NCBI RefSeq assembly: GCF_947179515.1
Contig: NC_067488.1
Span: forward strand, 34,253,842-34,317,841
Source of the DNA: Apodemus sylvaticus
Lineage: Eukaryota; Chordata; Mammalia; Rodentia; Muridae
Reading direction: 5' to 3'
DNA: 64,000 nt
Below are positions 22,019-34,040 of this stretch, in pieces. A model generated the notes under the pieces. The model was not told the DNA's origin. It was given only the letters and a program-made list of their open reading frames with translations, and did no database searches. The stretch's first letter is position 1, and each line of letters opens with the position of its first letter. The position numbers were made by a program, and so were the translations under genes.

Positions 22019-22175
22019 TCTCTTTTTGTCTTTCTCTCTCTCCCTTTCTCCCTCCCTTCCTCTCAGTACCTCCGCTTGCCCTCTCTCATTTAGCATTTGT
22101 GTGTTTCTGTCTCTTTCTGCCTCTCTCTGCCTCCGTGTGTGTATGTGTCTGTCTGTCTGCCTTTTTCTTTGTGTC
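22019..22175. repeat. pyrimidine-rich low-complexity tract
   Basis: T- and C-rich with CTCT, CCTT and CTGT units. The serine- and leucine-rich frame through it is an artefact of composition. Confidence 0.85.
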
Positions 22176-22441
22176 CCCTTACCTCCAAGTATATTAGTCT
22201 TTTCTATTTCTCATAAAAAGTCAAGGCTGTCCCATGTAAAAAATATTACAGCTTTTTGCATTGTTTTAGGTTTCATGGGGAGAAATTTAATGAAACTTTA
22301 GGTTGCCTAGACGGATGGATAAACGCATGAGTGGATGGATGCATGAGTGGGATAATAGAAAATAAAGTAATTTCAGTGGTTTCCATAATTAGGTTCAGGA
22401 GTTGTATTGTAGACGTATCGACAAAAGCTGCATTTTATTGG

Positions 22442-22442
<1 letters not shown>

Positions 22443-22471
<29 letters not shown>
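22443..22471. repeat. (TG)n microsatellite
   Basis: 14 TG units followed by six T. Confidence 0.95.
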
Positions 22472-22474
<3 letters not shown>

Positions 22475-22639
22475 TTGTAGTGGTCTTCATCTGTAGCAAA
22501 GTTTCTTTGATGAGTGGGGTCATGCTTATCTGTGACCAAAAGAACAAACATTTAGAATGTAGTTGATGATTTTGCTGGTCTAGTAAAGTGGTGGTTGTAG
22601 ATTCTCCCCCAAGATCCATGACATCACTAGCGCTAGATA

Positions 22640-23160
22640 GAATACAACTTTTTAAATATATTCTTAGTCACTCTTTAATACTTCCATACACATACACATT
22701 GTGCTGTAATTGTTTCCTTTTCTGTTCCCTCCTCTGCAAGCCTCAAATAGCCCCCACCATGGCTCCCTGACAACTTCATGCCCTCTTTCTATTTTTAATC
22801 CACTGGATCTGTTTCGTTCTTCCACTTCCACAGAAGCAGAGCCATCCCCTGGAGCATACAAAGCCTGCCAGAGCCACATCTTTGAAAAAATTAGTAATTC
22901 TACCTTCTGCATCAGCCAATCATTGCCAATAGTTCTCCAGTTGGAGGTGGAGCTTCATAAGCTGCTCCATCTATACTGGAGTTTTGATAGACTTTATTTT
23001 ATGAAGGTCTTGTGTAGGCAACTACAGTCACTGAGAATTCATGTGAGCAATAACCATATTGTGCCTGGAAACCCTTTCGTGGTTGTCCTCCCCATCATTT
23101 TACCTTCTTTCCAACCACTCTTCCATGATGATCCCTAAGCCTTGAGATGAGAAGGCATAT
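22640..23160 (-). mobile_element. rodent retroposon 'family F'
   Basis: Uninterrupted minus-strand copy: the C-rich start, AGAGCCACATCTTTGAAAAA, GCTTCATAAGCTGCTCC, GGTCTTGTGTAGGCAAC and CCATGATGATCCCTAAGCC. It gives the intact order against which the L1-split copy at 17880-19800 can be read. The 142-codon plus frame at 22710-23138 lies wholly inside it and is not a gene. Confidence 0.65.
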
Positions 23161-24312
23161 AATATAGAAGTTCCATTTAGTGTTAAGCAACTTTTAATAA
23201 TACTAAGAATTACAGACCATATGCTAGGCAATTTCCTCATTGCCCTAGTGGCAAAAGGAAAAATATTGAGATCTTCATAAACAGGAATCCAAGTCTTTGC
23301 TAAAGGAGAGATGTTGATAAAACCAAGGTGAGAGGGGATGGACTTGGGATCATGCCCCCCAATAGGACTTTTGCTCCCTTTTCATAAACTATGAACCTAT
23401 AGCCCTGGCAGTGGTAATTTTTCAGAACCCAAATAAAGCCATTACTCACCTCACAGTAAAATATACAGAAATCACTGGCCTCCTCAATTGCAGAAAGCAG
23501 CTCAAAATGAAGGAGTTATCTTGAGTTTGAGATCATAGACTTCATTATTTCTCCCCTCTTAAGTATAAATTAGATTGAGATGGAATATTTCATTGCTCTC
23601 TAGTTAAACCTCTACATAGGTCAGAAGCTACAGAGCAGAATTCAGAAGTATAGCAATATTGGCCTCTTAGAAAGCTATTTGAGATTTCACATACTCCTAG
23701 TGTCCACCTGCGCCCCAGTAGCCATCCCACAGACTAGGTGACTACAGGAAATGATGCCAGATCTCACAGATTTCCCTTTAGAGAGACCCTTCCCATGGCA
23801 AAGCATGGGAGTCCTAAATTACTAATTTCATTTTTCTCTTTATTTGTTTCTAATTTAATAAATTAAAATAAAATAAAAAACTCAGAATCTGAAGACTCAC
23901 CGGGTGAGCTCTAAATTCTATCTCCATGACCAACCAGCTACTTAGAAATGAAGAACCCATTTATCCACATGTTAATAAGTGAGAGAACCAGTTGTGAGAT
24001 TTGGGGGATGAAATTAAGGAATTCTTATGTGAAGACATTTACTGCAGTCCCCTAAATAAAGCATGGTATATTAATATATGTCATTTCTTCCTCCTCGGCC
24101 CCTATATCAAATCACCTTTTCAAACCCCAAGGTTTGTTATAGGGTCTGACATTTTTTTTTCTAATTTTTCAAGCCATTTTATTTTCCCATAAAATTTCCC
24201 TTCTAGGAAAAAGCATAAATTGGCTTGGACTGCTGGTGACCTTGTCACAGCTAGAGGACATTACAGTTGCAAATGAAAGATCTGAAGAAGCTTGCTTTTT
24301 TTTTCTTTCCTC
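23161..24312. other. unassigned DNA, no gene seen
   Basis: No clear repeat. An A/T-rich AAATAAAATAAAA run lies near 23860. Confidence 0.5.
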
Positions 24313-24343
<31 letters not shown>

Positions 24344-24345
24344 TC
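24313..24345. repeat. (CTTT)n microsatellite at an L1 tail
   Basis: Tetramer array directly at the 3' end of the minus-strand L1 that follows. It probably expanded within that L1's poly(A) tail. Confidence 0.9.
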
Positions 24346-25520
24346 CTTTTTATTAATCATTCCATTCATTTATATCTCAAATGATATCCCACTTCCTAGC
24401 TACTCCTCCACCAACCTCCCATCCCAGATCAGCTCTCCCCCTCCAAGCCTGTATGAGAGTGCTCCCCGCCCACCCATAATCTTGTAACCTACCACTCCAG
24501 CATCCCCCTACTCTGGGGCATCCAACCTCGTCGGGACCAAGGGCCTCCCCTCCCACTGCTGTCAGGTAAGGCCATCCTTTACTATGTATGTGTCTGGAGC
24601 CATGAGTCCCTCCAGGTACACTCCTTAGTTGGTGCTCTAGACTTTAGGAGAACTGGGTAGACAGGTCAGCCTATGTTGTTGTTCTAATGGGGTTGCAATT
24701 CCCCTCCACTACTCCAGTCCTTCTGCCAGCACCCTCACCAGGTTCCCTGACTTCAGTCTGACAGTTGCCTCCAAGCATCCACATCTGCATTGGTCAGTTG
24801 CTGGCTGGACCTCCCCAGGAACTGCCACACTTAGTTCCTGTGTAGGAGCACCACTTGACCACGGCAACAGTGTTGTTGGGTTTGGTGTCCGCAGACATGA
24901 TGTATTCCCAGGTGGGGCTGTTCCCAGTTGGCCCTTCCTTCAGTCTCTGTTCCATTTTTTTGTCCCTGTTCTTCCTTTGGACAGGAACATTTTGGGGGTT
25001 AAAAAACTTTGAGATGGTTGGGTGGTCCCATCCAGAGACCATGCCTATCTACTACTGGAGGTAGTCTCCACAGGTTCTATCTCCCCCTTCTCTGAGCATT
25101 ATGGCTAAAGTCAATCCCATTGGTTCCTGGGAGCCTCATGTTTCTCTGGTGCCTGGGACCCTCCAGTAGCTACTCCCAGTTCCCCATCCTCCTGCTACCT
25201 ATCTTTATTAAATTTCCTGACCCTCTGCACCCCTCTCATATCTCCTCCAGTTTTTGATACTGCCACCCTTATTTCCTCCTCCTTTCTCCTTCCCATTTTC
25301 CCCCTTTCCTTCAACCTCCTACAATTTCCTGTTACCTTCTCAATTCAGATCTGAAGCATCCACATTCTGATCTTCCTTCTTTCTACTCTTCATATTGTCT
25401 GAATCATAGGCATTGTTCGCTTTGTGGCTAATATCCACTTACTAGTGAGTACATACCATGTGTGTTCTTTTGTGTCTGGGTTACCTCACTCAGGATATTT
25501 TCTAGTTCCATCCATTTGGG
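24346..25520 (-). mobile_element. L1 3' UTR with end of ORF2 region, 1.2 kb
   Basis: Minus-strand murid L1: the T-rich 3' end at the left, the C-rich strand of the 3' UTR (CATCCAACCTCGTCGGGACC near 24520; CAGGTTCCCTGACTTCAGTC near 24739) and, at the right, the ORF2-terminal block GTGAGTACATACCATGTGTG and TACCTCACTCAGGATATTTT. 5'-truncated. Frames on both strands within it are UTR. Confidence 0.9.
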
Positions 25521-25639
25521 GACAGGCACTTCTAACATAACTTTCCCATTAGTTACAATAATATTTGTAATCTCACCCCTTATTCAATGCTTCTGAATGG
25601 TAATCTGAGAGCAGTATAGTTCAGAAAACTACTGTCAGT

Positions 25640-25810
25640 CCAAGCCTGGTTTGCACTTTGCTTTCTTTTAACCTACTACAAGTTATATAATACCTCTTGT
25701 CCCAGTTTCTCTATGTGTCATCACACTACCATCCACAAAGGATTGATGTGAGGAGCAAACTGAGTTATATGCAAACAGTTTAAACAGGGCCAAGAACATT
25801 GGAAGAATTA
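25640..25810 (+). repeat. MIR SINE
   Basis: CAGTTTCTCTATGTGTCATC, GGATTGATGTGAGGAGCAAA and AAACAGGGCCAAGAACATTG follow the order of the MIR 3' half. Confidence 0.65.
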
Positions 25811-25884
25811 ATCTCCATACCTGGGAAAATTGGAAGCTGACTTTGGTTTAGAGCACTTAGCTCTGTTCCAGAAGACTCAGAACA

Positions 25885-25967
25885 TCTGTAGCTGTTATTT
25901 TTGGTTGTTATGATGAGATATCATGGTCAAAATAAGTTACTCATAGAAGTGAGTTCATTTGGTTTAT

Positions 25968-26011
<44 letters not shown>

Positions 26012-26270
26012 TGACTGTCTGTCTGTCTGTCAGGAAAGGCATGGCAGCATGTGGCCAGAACAAGAAGCTGAAGAGCTCATGTCTTCAATCACATTCAGAA
26101 AAAAGAAAGCAAATTGGAAACAAGGCAAGGCTATAGACTCTCAATTCCACCCTGTTCCCTACCCAACCCATAGAAACAGAAAGCTACACTTCGTAAATTT
26201 TATAACCTTGCTGAATCAGAGGCCCCAAAAGGAGTCCAAGTGTTCAAATACAATGTGTGATTAAGGGGGA
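25885..26270 (-). repeat. rodent interspersed repeat 'family E', with internal microsatellite
   Basis: ATGATGAGATATCATGGTCA then GCATGGCAGCATGTGGCC and CAAGGCTATAGACTCTCAAT match the usual body of this rodent repeat in reverse. A GT/CTGT array has expanded inside it at 25969-26032. The 101-codon frame at 25959-26264 is repeat translation. Confidence 0.6.
25969..26032. repeat. (GT)n(CTGT)n microsatellite
   Basis: 21 GT units then CTGT units. Confidence 0.95.
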
Positions 26271-26404
26271 TACTCTATTTCCTAACCCCTGTAGACTTGT
26301 GGCAATACCATAAAGTTGTGCATTTAGCACAATGTTAAACGTTCTGAGTCATTAACAGTCTCAACACAAGGAGTTTAGTTGCCAGTCCCTACATTATATG
26401 GCTT

Positions 26405-26545
26405 TAAAAAACTACCTATAATTCCAACTCCAAAGGAATTCAACACCCTTTCTCTTTTCATGGGCATAGACATACATGTGGCATATACAGACACATAAAC
26501 ACACCCACATACATATCCAAAAGTAAAACGAAACTTAAAAGAGGT
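26405..26545 (+). mobile_element. B3-type SINE, 3' part
   Basis: ATAATTCCAACTCCAAAGGA, then GCATAGACATACATGTGGCA and a CA-rich end parallel the B3 3' body. The tRNA-like head is missing. Confidence 0.6.
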
Positions 26546-26825
26546 GGGGGTGGAGAGAGATGTAGCCTGTAATAATTAAGAAAGAGTACCACCCCTCCAG
26601 GCCTCTGCATCACTCTCTCCAAGTGTCCAATAAAGCAAGACTCAAACTTGAATAGCAAACCAAATATATTTATGTATATGAAACTCCCAATTACATAATG
26701 CCAATTTACAATGATAAAGTTTTATCCTAATATTCTAGCCTCTACAAAGCACCAGAAACACATCTGAAGCCACTTGGATATCCATGTCTCCTCTGCCGGC
26801 TCCAGCAGTCCTCTGCCCAGACCTC

Positions 26826-26827
<2 letters not shown>

Positions 26828-26882
<55 letters not shown>
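26828..26882. repeat. (CT)n microsatellite
   Basis: About 26 uninterrupted CT units. Confidence 0.95.
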
Positions 26883-26884
<2 letters not shown>

Positions 26885-27828
26885 GTTCTCTCCTCCAATC
26901 ACTGGCCTCTCACTGCCTCAAGGTGAATTGAAAGGAAATATTTTGTAACAGAGAATTAGAATATGTAACATTCTTGCAATATGAAATCTGCTTTACCAAA
27001 GTGCCTTCTAGGATCTCACTTTTTTCTGAGATAATTGCTTTTCTGTAGCCCAGTAATCAGCACAAAAAATGTGCTGAGATAAAATATCTCTGGGCTGAAC
27101 TTCAACATGGGATTCCATGTATCATACAAAGAACAGTTCATCAGGAACTGGAAACCAGCTCCCAAATAAATAGGAGAAAGATTACCATCTTTCTCTACAC
27201 ATCTTGAGTAGTGTCAGAAGCCAGAGGTCTAAATTGTTCTCCTAGCTTGTGTGTTTGGGTGGTATGTACCACAAAGTACCCAAAAGGAGCAAGGACAGGT
27301 TGTAACCTTGTGGTTTCAACTAGCATGCTGCATTTTGTAACTTATCTTACCTAGCTTTGTGCTGTTCTGTTTATTTCTATTTTGTGTTAGCCATAATAAA
27401 TGGATTTTGTCCTAGATGACAGCTCTAGTCTGCAGGTAGAATTTGATTTATTAGGAAAAAACTGAGGATTCTGAAGCTCCAGCTGAATTTGCCAGGATGT
27501 AGGGGTCATGATTAATTTTCACCATCTGCCATGATAGATTGGGGAGCGAGGTTACATGGACTTTGAGACACTTGCCTTGATGCAGCTTCACCATCAGAAG
27601 CAATAAATAAACCAGAAATAGACAGTGCACATGATCTAACCTGGGCAGAGTAAATCCTGTGTCTCCATAGAACAATATTCTTTGTTTCCTATGCTTTTCA
27701 AGTCTCTCAAAATGCATATGGGGTACACATAAAGCCACTGTGCATGAAATGTTTAACTTTCTCATTCTCTACCCCAGTTCCCATGTGCATCCTGTATTAT
27801 TCCACATCCTCCACAGTGAAGACCACAA
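26883..27828. other. unassigned DNA, no gene seen
   Basis: No repeat family assigned. The 104-codon minus frame at 27451-27765 lacks recognisable features. Confidence 0.5.
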
Positions 27829-27875
27829 CAATAAATAAATAAATAAATAAATAAATAAATATATGTATGTATGTC
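27829..27875. repeat. (AAAT)n(ATGT)n microsatellite
   Basis: Eight AAAT units followed by ATGT units. Confidence 0.95.
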
Positions 27876-28609
27876 ATCACCAAATAAAGGCCCTAAATTT
27901 CAACATCTTGCTGAGATGTTCAATGGAGGGTTGAACCAAAAGCTTATCAAGAGTCCACCATTTAGAAACCAATTGCCTGACATCAAATATTGGCAACTTC
28001 CTATTAGCTTGTGTGTGAGGAAAACATTTACTTTTCTAGACTTCCACTTATTCCTGTGTTGTCTGATCTTTTTTTCACATGGCCAAAAGGCTCATAAGTG
28101 ACATAACACTTCAGCAGGGGCTGGTATATAGTGAGCAACCATTCGCTTGGTATATAGGTGCCAAGCATTCCAAATTCCGCAGAGTGTGAGATTATGGTGT
28201 TTTTCTTTCCTTGATTCCATGGCTTGATTTTTAAATATCTTCCAGAAGAAGAGTGTGAAGAAGAGTGTCAGAGAATTGGATGTTGGGACTTTCTTTAAGA
28301 AACGTCTACTACATCTGGAGTTAGCAGTAAGAGAGGAGTCTACAATAAAATGCAAAGCATTTTGATTATATATCCTTAAGGAATTGAACTTAATTATTGA
28401 TTTAGTGACTAAGAACATCAATGTGTGCCTAGAGCAGACCTCATTGAGGCAATATGAGAGAAGGACTATGTAGGAACAGGGTCTGAGAAAGGGGAGCTTC
28501 CTCACCTGCCCTTGCCCAAGAGCAAAGGAATAGTAAGGAAAGAAGAGGGTCCAGGCTTAACCAGTCCTGTATATTGTGCAGAGGAGGGTAGTGGGCATGA
28601 TGGTGTCAC
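27876..28609. other. unassigned DNA, no gene seen
   Basis: Contains a 137-codon minus-strand frame (28092-28505) with no domain, no splice context and no repeat origin that I can see. I treat it as chance. Confidence 0.45.
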
Positions 28610-28985
28610 CTTGAAACAAGCTAGAGTCACTTAAAAGGAGGGAACCTCATTTGAAAAAAAATATACCTCAATAAGATTGGCAACCTTGTAGGGAATTTTC
28701 TGATTGATGTGGGGTGGTCACCCTGTTGTGCATGGTACCACCCCTGAGGCATGTAGTACCAAGGTATGTAAGAAATTGAGCTGGACAATGCATGAAGAGC
28801 AAGCCTGAAATCAGTATTTCTCCTCCATGGTCTCTACTAGAATTCTTGTCTCCAGGTTCCTGATTGCCATCAATAAGTGACTATTACCAGGAACTATAAT
28901 TATTTAAAAAACAAAAACAAACCCCATTCCCAATTTATTTTGGACATAGACTTTATCATAGCAATAGAAAGATAGTTGGTCAGTA
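28610..28985 (+). repeat. rodent interspersed repeat 'family E', decayed
   Basis: ACAAGCTAGAGTCACTTAAA, CTGATTGATGTGGGGTGG, TCTCCAGGTTCCTGATTGCC and CATAGCAATAGAAAGATAG occur in the family order. Confidence 0.6.
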
Positions 28986-29359
28986 CCACACAAGAGACAA
29001 ATCCAGGGTCATATTTTATGAGCTGTAAGTTTCAGCCATGAAAATTGGGACTCTTACTATGGTTGGCAGTGACAGTATTGGGAGGAAGATGGAGTGCAAT
29101 GGGTGGTTCTACTTGGTTTAGTTTGAGAAGCAATAAGTTTCAGCTACTGGGAACTCAAAGTGGCAGTTACCTCTGCTGATGTCGATGCTCTCCTACCAGC
29201 TCACTGTGTATCACTCACCTGCCTCCCAACTTTAGTACATCCCCCTCACCCTTTGCACCCTTCTATTGCATGATCAAGTTTCTCAAAGGTTGTTCCCTAA
29301 CCCCATTACATTTGTATCTAGTTGTGCCAGTCTGTGTATCCACTCATTCCATTGAAAAG

Positions 29360-29560
29360 CAGTCAGGCAAGAGTGCTGACTGAGAGCACCTACTCATATC
29401 CTACCTCTCCAGGTAGGAGTCAAGGTACATGGGTAAACTGCAAACAAGGATTTGTGCTACCTGGCATTCTCTCTAGCAGCTGTGTGCTCCTGAGCAAGTC
29501 ACACCACCGTGGTAGAATCTCAGTTAGTGTATACTGTGAGCCTATGAAACCACAGCAGAT
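29360..29560 (+). repeat. possible MIR SINE
   Basis: AGCAGCTGTGTGCTCCTGAG CAAGTCAC is close to the MIR core 'agctgtgtgaccttgggcaagtcac', with a weak 5' part upstream. Moderate to low certainty. Confidence 0.4.
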
Positions 29561-29689
29561 CAAAGCTCCTCAGTAGCACAAACATCCCATAATTTACTGA
29601 TTCTTGCATTCACACTTCCACTTTACCCTAATTTTACTTTCTTCCTTTTTCCTCCCTTTGTGATCCATCGTCTACCATGTGGTTGAGGC

Positions 29690-30112
29690 TAGCAGTGACC
29701 CGTGGCCCATTCCAAACAGAGTATTTTGCCAAACTAGACTCAAGAGAGAACTCCCGCTAGCTGCGGCCGCCTCCTGCTGCCTCCTGGTGCCAATCAGCAG
29801 TAGCAGCAGTATTTGCAGGACATTTTTAGAATGAGCCCTGGGCAGAGGAATGGGATTGCATAATAGCTTTGCTTTAATGAAGGAGAGAAGGGGATGGAAG
29901 CAAGGGGAAACTTGGCACAGATGCCGGGTTTTAATGAATTGTTGAAAAGAACTCTCAGTGTGGAGAGTGGAGACGAGATACTGAGCTGTGCTAATGCTTC
30001 ATTTGCCACTGAACTGTATCATGAAATACTTGGCACCCAAATAGGGTTGATTGTTTTGATGGCATAAACTAGTTGGTAAAGTGAAATAGCCAATCAAAAC
30101 AGTTAACAGTTA

Positions 30113-30115
<3 letters not shown>
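29690..30115. other. unique CpG-bearing segment, possible conserved non-coding element
   Basis: It contains CTGCGGCCGCCTCCTGCTGC with a NotI site (GCGGCCGC) in an otherwise CpG-poor region. Repeat-free, complex sequence follows with homeodomain-like TTAATGAATTG and AGCCAATCAAAAC. No ORF of note (72 codons on the minus strand). Function unknown. Confidence 0.35.

Positions 30116-30168
<53 letters not shown>
30116..30168. repeat. (GT)n microsatellite
   Basis: 26 uninterrupted GT units, among the longest dinucleotide runs in the window. Confidence 0.97.
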
Positions 30169-30169
<1 letters not shown>

Positions 30170-30756
30170 ACTTGCTCAGCAACTGGCTATTTTCCTCAAT
30201 TGTGTGAAGAAACAATGTATAGAGGGAACTGTTAAGTCTGTTCAAATGTTATTGACACCCAGATTTCATCAGTTTAAAGTCCTGTTCTCTCTCCTGTGAT
30301 AACATTATCTCTCTCCCATAAAGTTATCTGGGCACCTTTGTCATCCAGAGTGGTTTCCCCCTTGGAACAGCGGCATTTATAACATGACTTCTCTTTTACT
30401 GATCCACAACAAACCTGAGGAAAGGATCCATCCTCAGTTCCCATCTGCCCCTGAACTGTGGCATGCTAGAAATCTTGGAACATTGTGAAAATGTTAAAGA
30501 ATGAAGGAGTGGATGAAATGTTCCATGTTGGCACAGTATTAACCCTTCAGGAAATTGTTTCATGTCAAATTACTCACTTACTTAGAAGGATTTGAACGCT
30601 GGGTAGAAGGTATATACTCAGGGCTTACTTTGTTCAAGTTATTGATCTAGGTTCTAGGGATATTTTTAATGACTAAAGGAGAGAAGGCTGACTCCCCACA
30701 GGAATTAAGTGTTCCCTCACAACTGATTTTAGTAAGCATCAAAACTATACTAGTGA
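30169..30756. other. unassigned DNA, no gene seen
   Basis: No named repeat. Confidence 0.5.
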
Positions 30757-30868
30757 ACCAGATGTAGTGGCACAAATTTATAATCTTAGCCCTTGGTAGG
30801 CCTAAACAAGAGAACCACAAGTTCAAGGTCAGTGGGCACTATGTAGTAAGACCTTTTTTCAAACAAAT
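30757..30868 (+). mobile_element. old B1-type SINE
   Basis: CCAGATGTAGTGGCACAAAT, TAATCTTAGCCCTTGGTAGG, ACAAGTTCAAGGTCAGTGGG and TATGTAGTAAGACC match the B1 order throughout, with many substitutions. A proto-B1 (PB1-like) age is likely. Confidence 0.75.
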
Positions 30869-30869
30869 G

Positions 30870-32339
30870 AACAAATTATACTCTGCTGAAAAACATGTCT
30901 GTAGGTCTCTGAGGACATGGGATATATCATATGACTCCAAATGATAATATCAGCAATCACAGTACTTCTAAGAAGCCCACTGAAAAACTTACCTAACCTC
31001 TCTGTGTTGGACCTGAACCTATCATTCAATCCTATTCCACTATAGATGCTTGAAATCAACCAGGTAAAGACAATGAAACTTGAGAAGCAATGTGGATTTA
31101 ATTTAATCAGGTAGCTAATATGACTGTAGGACATGCCTCATAAAAGACATCAGTTCACCTCATGCCAGTCATAGAAAGAACAGCTTGTCTGTGGACAACC
31201 TATAAATGAAGGAATCAGAAATTAAACCATTTTCAATAAGGCTTAATTATAAAGCCTGCAAAAGAAAAAGGTGTTACTTTGGTGATTAAAAGGAATTTGT
31301 AAAACTTTCATCCTTCAGTTTTTACATTAAGGACTTTAGCCTTAAGAAGCATACATTAACATAAATCTTTAAAGTACAAAGATAATTTTTAATAATGGAA
31401 ATGCGCTTTTGATGGGCACATAGACTAGATATCAGTTTCTGAGGAAAGTTCTTGAAATGCTATAATAGTACCAGCAAATATGAATTATGACTTCTCATAA
31501 GATAGCAAAAAAAATCTGTATGTTGGTTTCCAGTAACCAGTTTGTTCACACACATGACCTGAATACCAATACGGTAGGGGTTATTTTAGGGTTTAAGGGA
31601 AGTTCTTTTGGGATCTTCCCCCTTTAAGGCACTCACAGTTATTTTCCTTCAATCTCATGTTACTCCTGTTTGGTGAAGAGCACAGTCATGCACAGTGGAT
31701 TTCCCATATCTTCATGATTATAGGTGGGAGATATTCTATCTTCCACAGGTTCTGTAGAATCCATGAAGCAATTCCAGAGAGAAACAAATCCATTGATACT
31801 CACATAGTCACAGATATTCATTTACAGAAACAGTGACAGCATCCCCTTCTTGCCCAAAGCCAAAGCAAGAGAGCTGGTGTGATGCATCTGGCACTCCAGA
31901 TCTTGCAAAGTGGCTTTTCTGTGAAGAATTTCTCTTGTTGCTTTGACCCCTGAAGATGAAACTCAACTGTGTTTTAGATTCCTTTTTTTTTTTGCCGAAG
32001 CATCTTACCCATCTCTTTAGAACGCAGAAGTGGCTGTCAAGTGTTTCAGATAACAGCTTTCACCATCACCCTGTGAAATGACATGGTATACTGAAAACAA
32101 ATAAAATTCTCCTGTTCTGAGTTGCAAAAATCAGAAGCTCACACTGACGGCAGCAGAATTATGAAGAAAATTTAATATCTTTGTCCTGCTAGGACACTGC
32201 TTCTCTTCATTCTTTGCCTAACTAGGAGATCTGCTTTATCTGATTTTTCAACATACTCCACATTTCAATATTTCCCAGTTTGGGTGAATTGTGACACTAA
32301 CTTTCATCCTTTTATAGAGAATGCTTTCTTTCTCTTCCA
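30870..32339. other. unassigned DNA, no gene seen
   Basis: About 1.5 kb without a named repeat or credible frame. A T10 run lies near 31982. Confidence 0.5.
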
Positions 32340-32420
32340 GATATCACCAGCTTCTCTTTCAAGATCCGCCTCATCCTTCAACTAATCATATGTGAACCTT
32401 TCCTCCAAGACTTCAAATGA
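32340..32420 (+). repeat. possible L2 LINE fragment
   Basis: CTTTCAAGATCCGCCTCATC and CCTTTCCTCCAAGACTTC resemble the L2 3' region ('cttcaaggcccagctcaaatgccacctcctcc'). Confidence 0.4.
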
Positions 32421-33529
32421 GTGGGCACTATTTTTTCTTACTAACTTTATCCATTTATTTTCTACTTTTCTATTTAGAAATAAGAAGGGCAAATTAAATA
32501 AAATAGAAGTGTTACTATTCCTGTGTGGGAAAACCACCACTTCCTCTTGAAGTAATCTACACAGAAGAGTTTTTGCTCAATCATGGCCTTTTATTTTCCT
32601 CATTGGTTGACTTGAGTTATGTGATTGTTAGTCAATTCAATCAGCCCATGCATCTCAACAGGTAAGAAGTAGCCCAACAAAAATCATTAGCAGTTTTAGA
32701 TTTTTTCCTTGCATCCTTGGGTAGACCAGAGGAAAGCAGATGTCTGTATAAAAGTTTTCTCTTAGATGGGATCTTCCAAATCTATGACTGAAGACCTAGA
32801 ATGGAGACTTGGAGTTCAAAAACTAAGCAATATTCTTGGACTTAATCTGGACCATTAATAATGAGATGCTTTGATTTCTTATCTGATTTCTATTTTGTTT
32901 TCTCTTGATCCATTAAAAACTTTGGAGAAGGAAAATGAATACTGTACTATGTGCTACTTAAAAAGAATCTCACATAGGCATAGACAGATCAAGGTACATT
33001 GTATAATGGATTGCCTTACCATGGGTTTCCAGTTGATTTGCAGCTGAGCATTCATTTCATTGTGTCTATTTTCCTATGAAAGAAAACTAAAGAGAAGGAT
33101 TAGAATAGGGTTGTAGGCAAGTATGTGAGTATAGATAGGAGTTGTTGGTGCCTGGGTGGTAACAGAAGTCATGAAAAGGACATAATGTTTCCACACAAAG
33201 TTGGCAAAGATAGACTCTTCAGTTCTGAGAGCACCATATTTCCAGCCAATAGGCCTCTGCTGCTGTTTAGTGAGATTTCAGAATCCCATAGATGATGAGC
33301 TACATTTTCTGTCTTCTTAAGATAGATGCCCCTTTCCCATATACTTTCTTCATTTTCTCCAGTGACAGCCCCCAGAGGAAAGTCAAGACTACATCCTAGA
33401 CATTTCAGCAAACCTTCCACTAAATTGTTGATTCCTTTTCAATGTTCTGACTGAGATTGTAGGACAAGACTTATTACCTTCCACCATTCCATTCTCCAGC
33501 TATACTTCAGACAAAGCCTCTAGCTTTTC
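32421..33529. other. unassigned DNA, no gene seen
   Basis: No named repeat. The 83-codon minus frame at 33169-33420 is unsupported. Confidence 0.5.
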
Positions 33530-33716
33530 TTTTCTTTCCTTTTAATGGTTATTTATTTAGTGTGCATGGCTTTGCATACACATGGCATGCCTGTAGATGT
33601 CAGAGAAAAACTTGCAGGAATCAGTTATCTACTTCAACCATGTAGGAGCCAAAGATCAAACAGAGGTAGTTAGAACAGGTGTCGAATACCCCTTACCCAC
33701 TGTGCTGTCTCCCTAG
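33530..33716 (-). mobile_element. B3-type SINE, diverged
   Basis: Reverse orientation: TTATTTATTTAGTGTGCATG, CATGGCATGCCTGTAGATGT, CAACCATGTAGGAGCCAAAG and CTTACCCACTGTGCTGTCTC. The last block is the reversed tRNA-like head. Confidence 0.7.
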
Positions 33717-33929
33717 ATCAAGCTTTTCAAAGACCGTTAGATCATTATATTCAATCAGTAACATCATTCCAGCAAAGGACAAATGTTTGAGGGGAGAAAT
33801 ATGAGTCAAGAAGAAAGGAAGTCAGAAAGAAAGTTTAAAGAGTACAACTGGTAGGAAAATATACAGTCAAATCAAACAAATATTTTCTCTGCATCCCTAG
33901 AATATTTCTGACACTATTCCCACCTAAAA

Positions 33930-33934
33930 CACAA

Positions 33935-33975
<41 letters not shown>

Positions 33976-34040
33976 TACAAACACACATATATACAAAGGC
34001 ACACACAAACACACATTCACACAAACACGCACACACACAC
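33930..34040. repeat. interrupted (CA)n tract
   Basis: CA units with CATA, CAAA and CACG interruptions over 110 bp. The V- and C-rich minus frame across it is an artefact. Confidence 0.9.

Noticed and set aside
28092..28505. 137-codon open frame on the minus strand
   Set aside because: No recognisable family and no conserved neighbours. It starts and ends without any signal.
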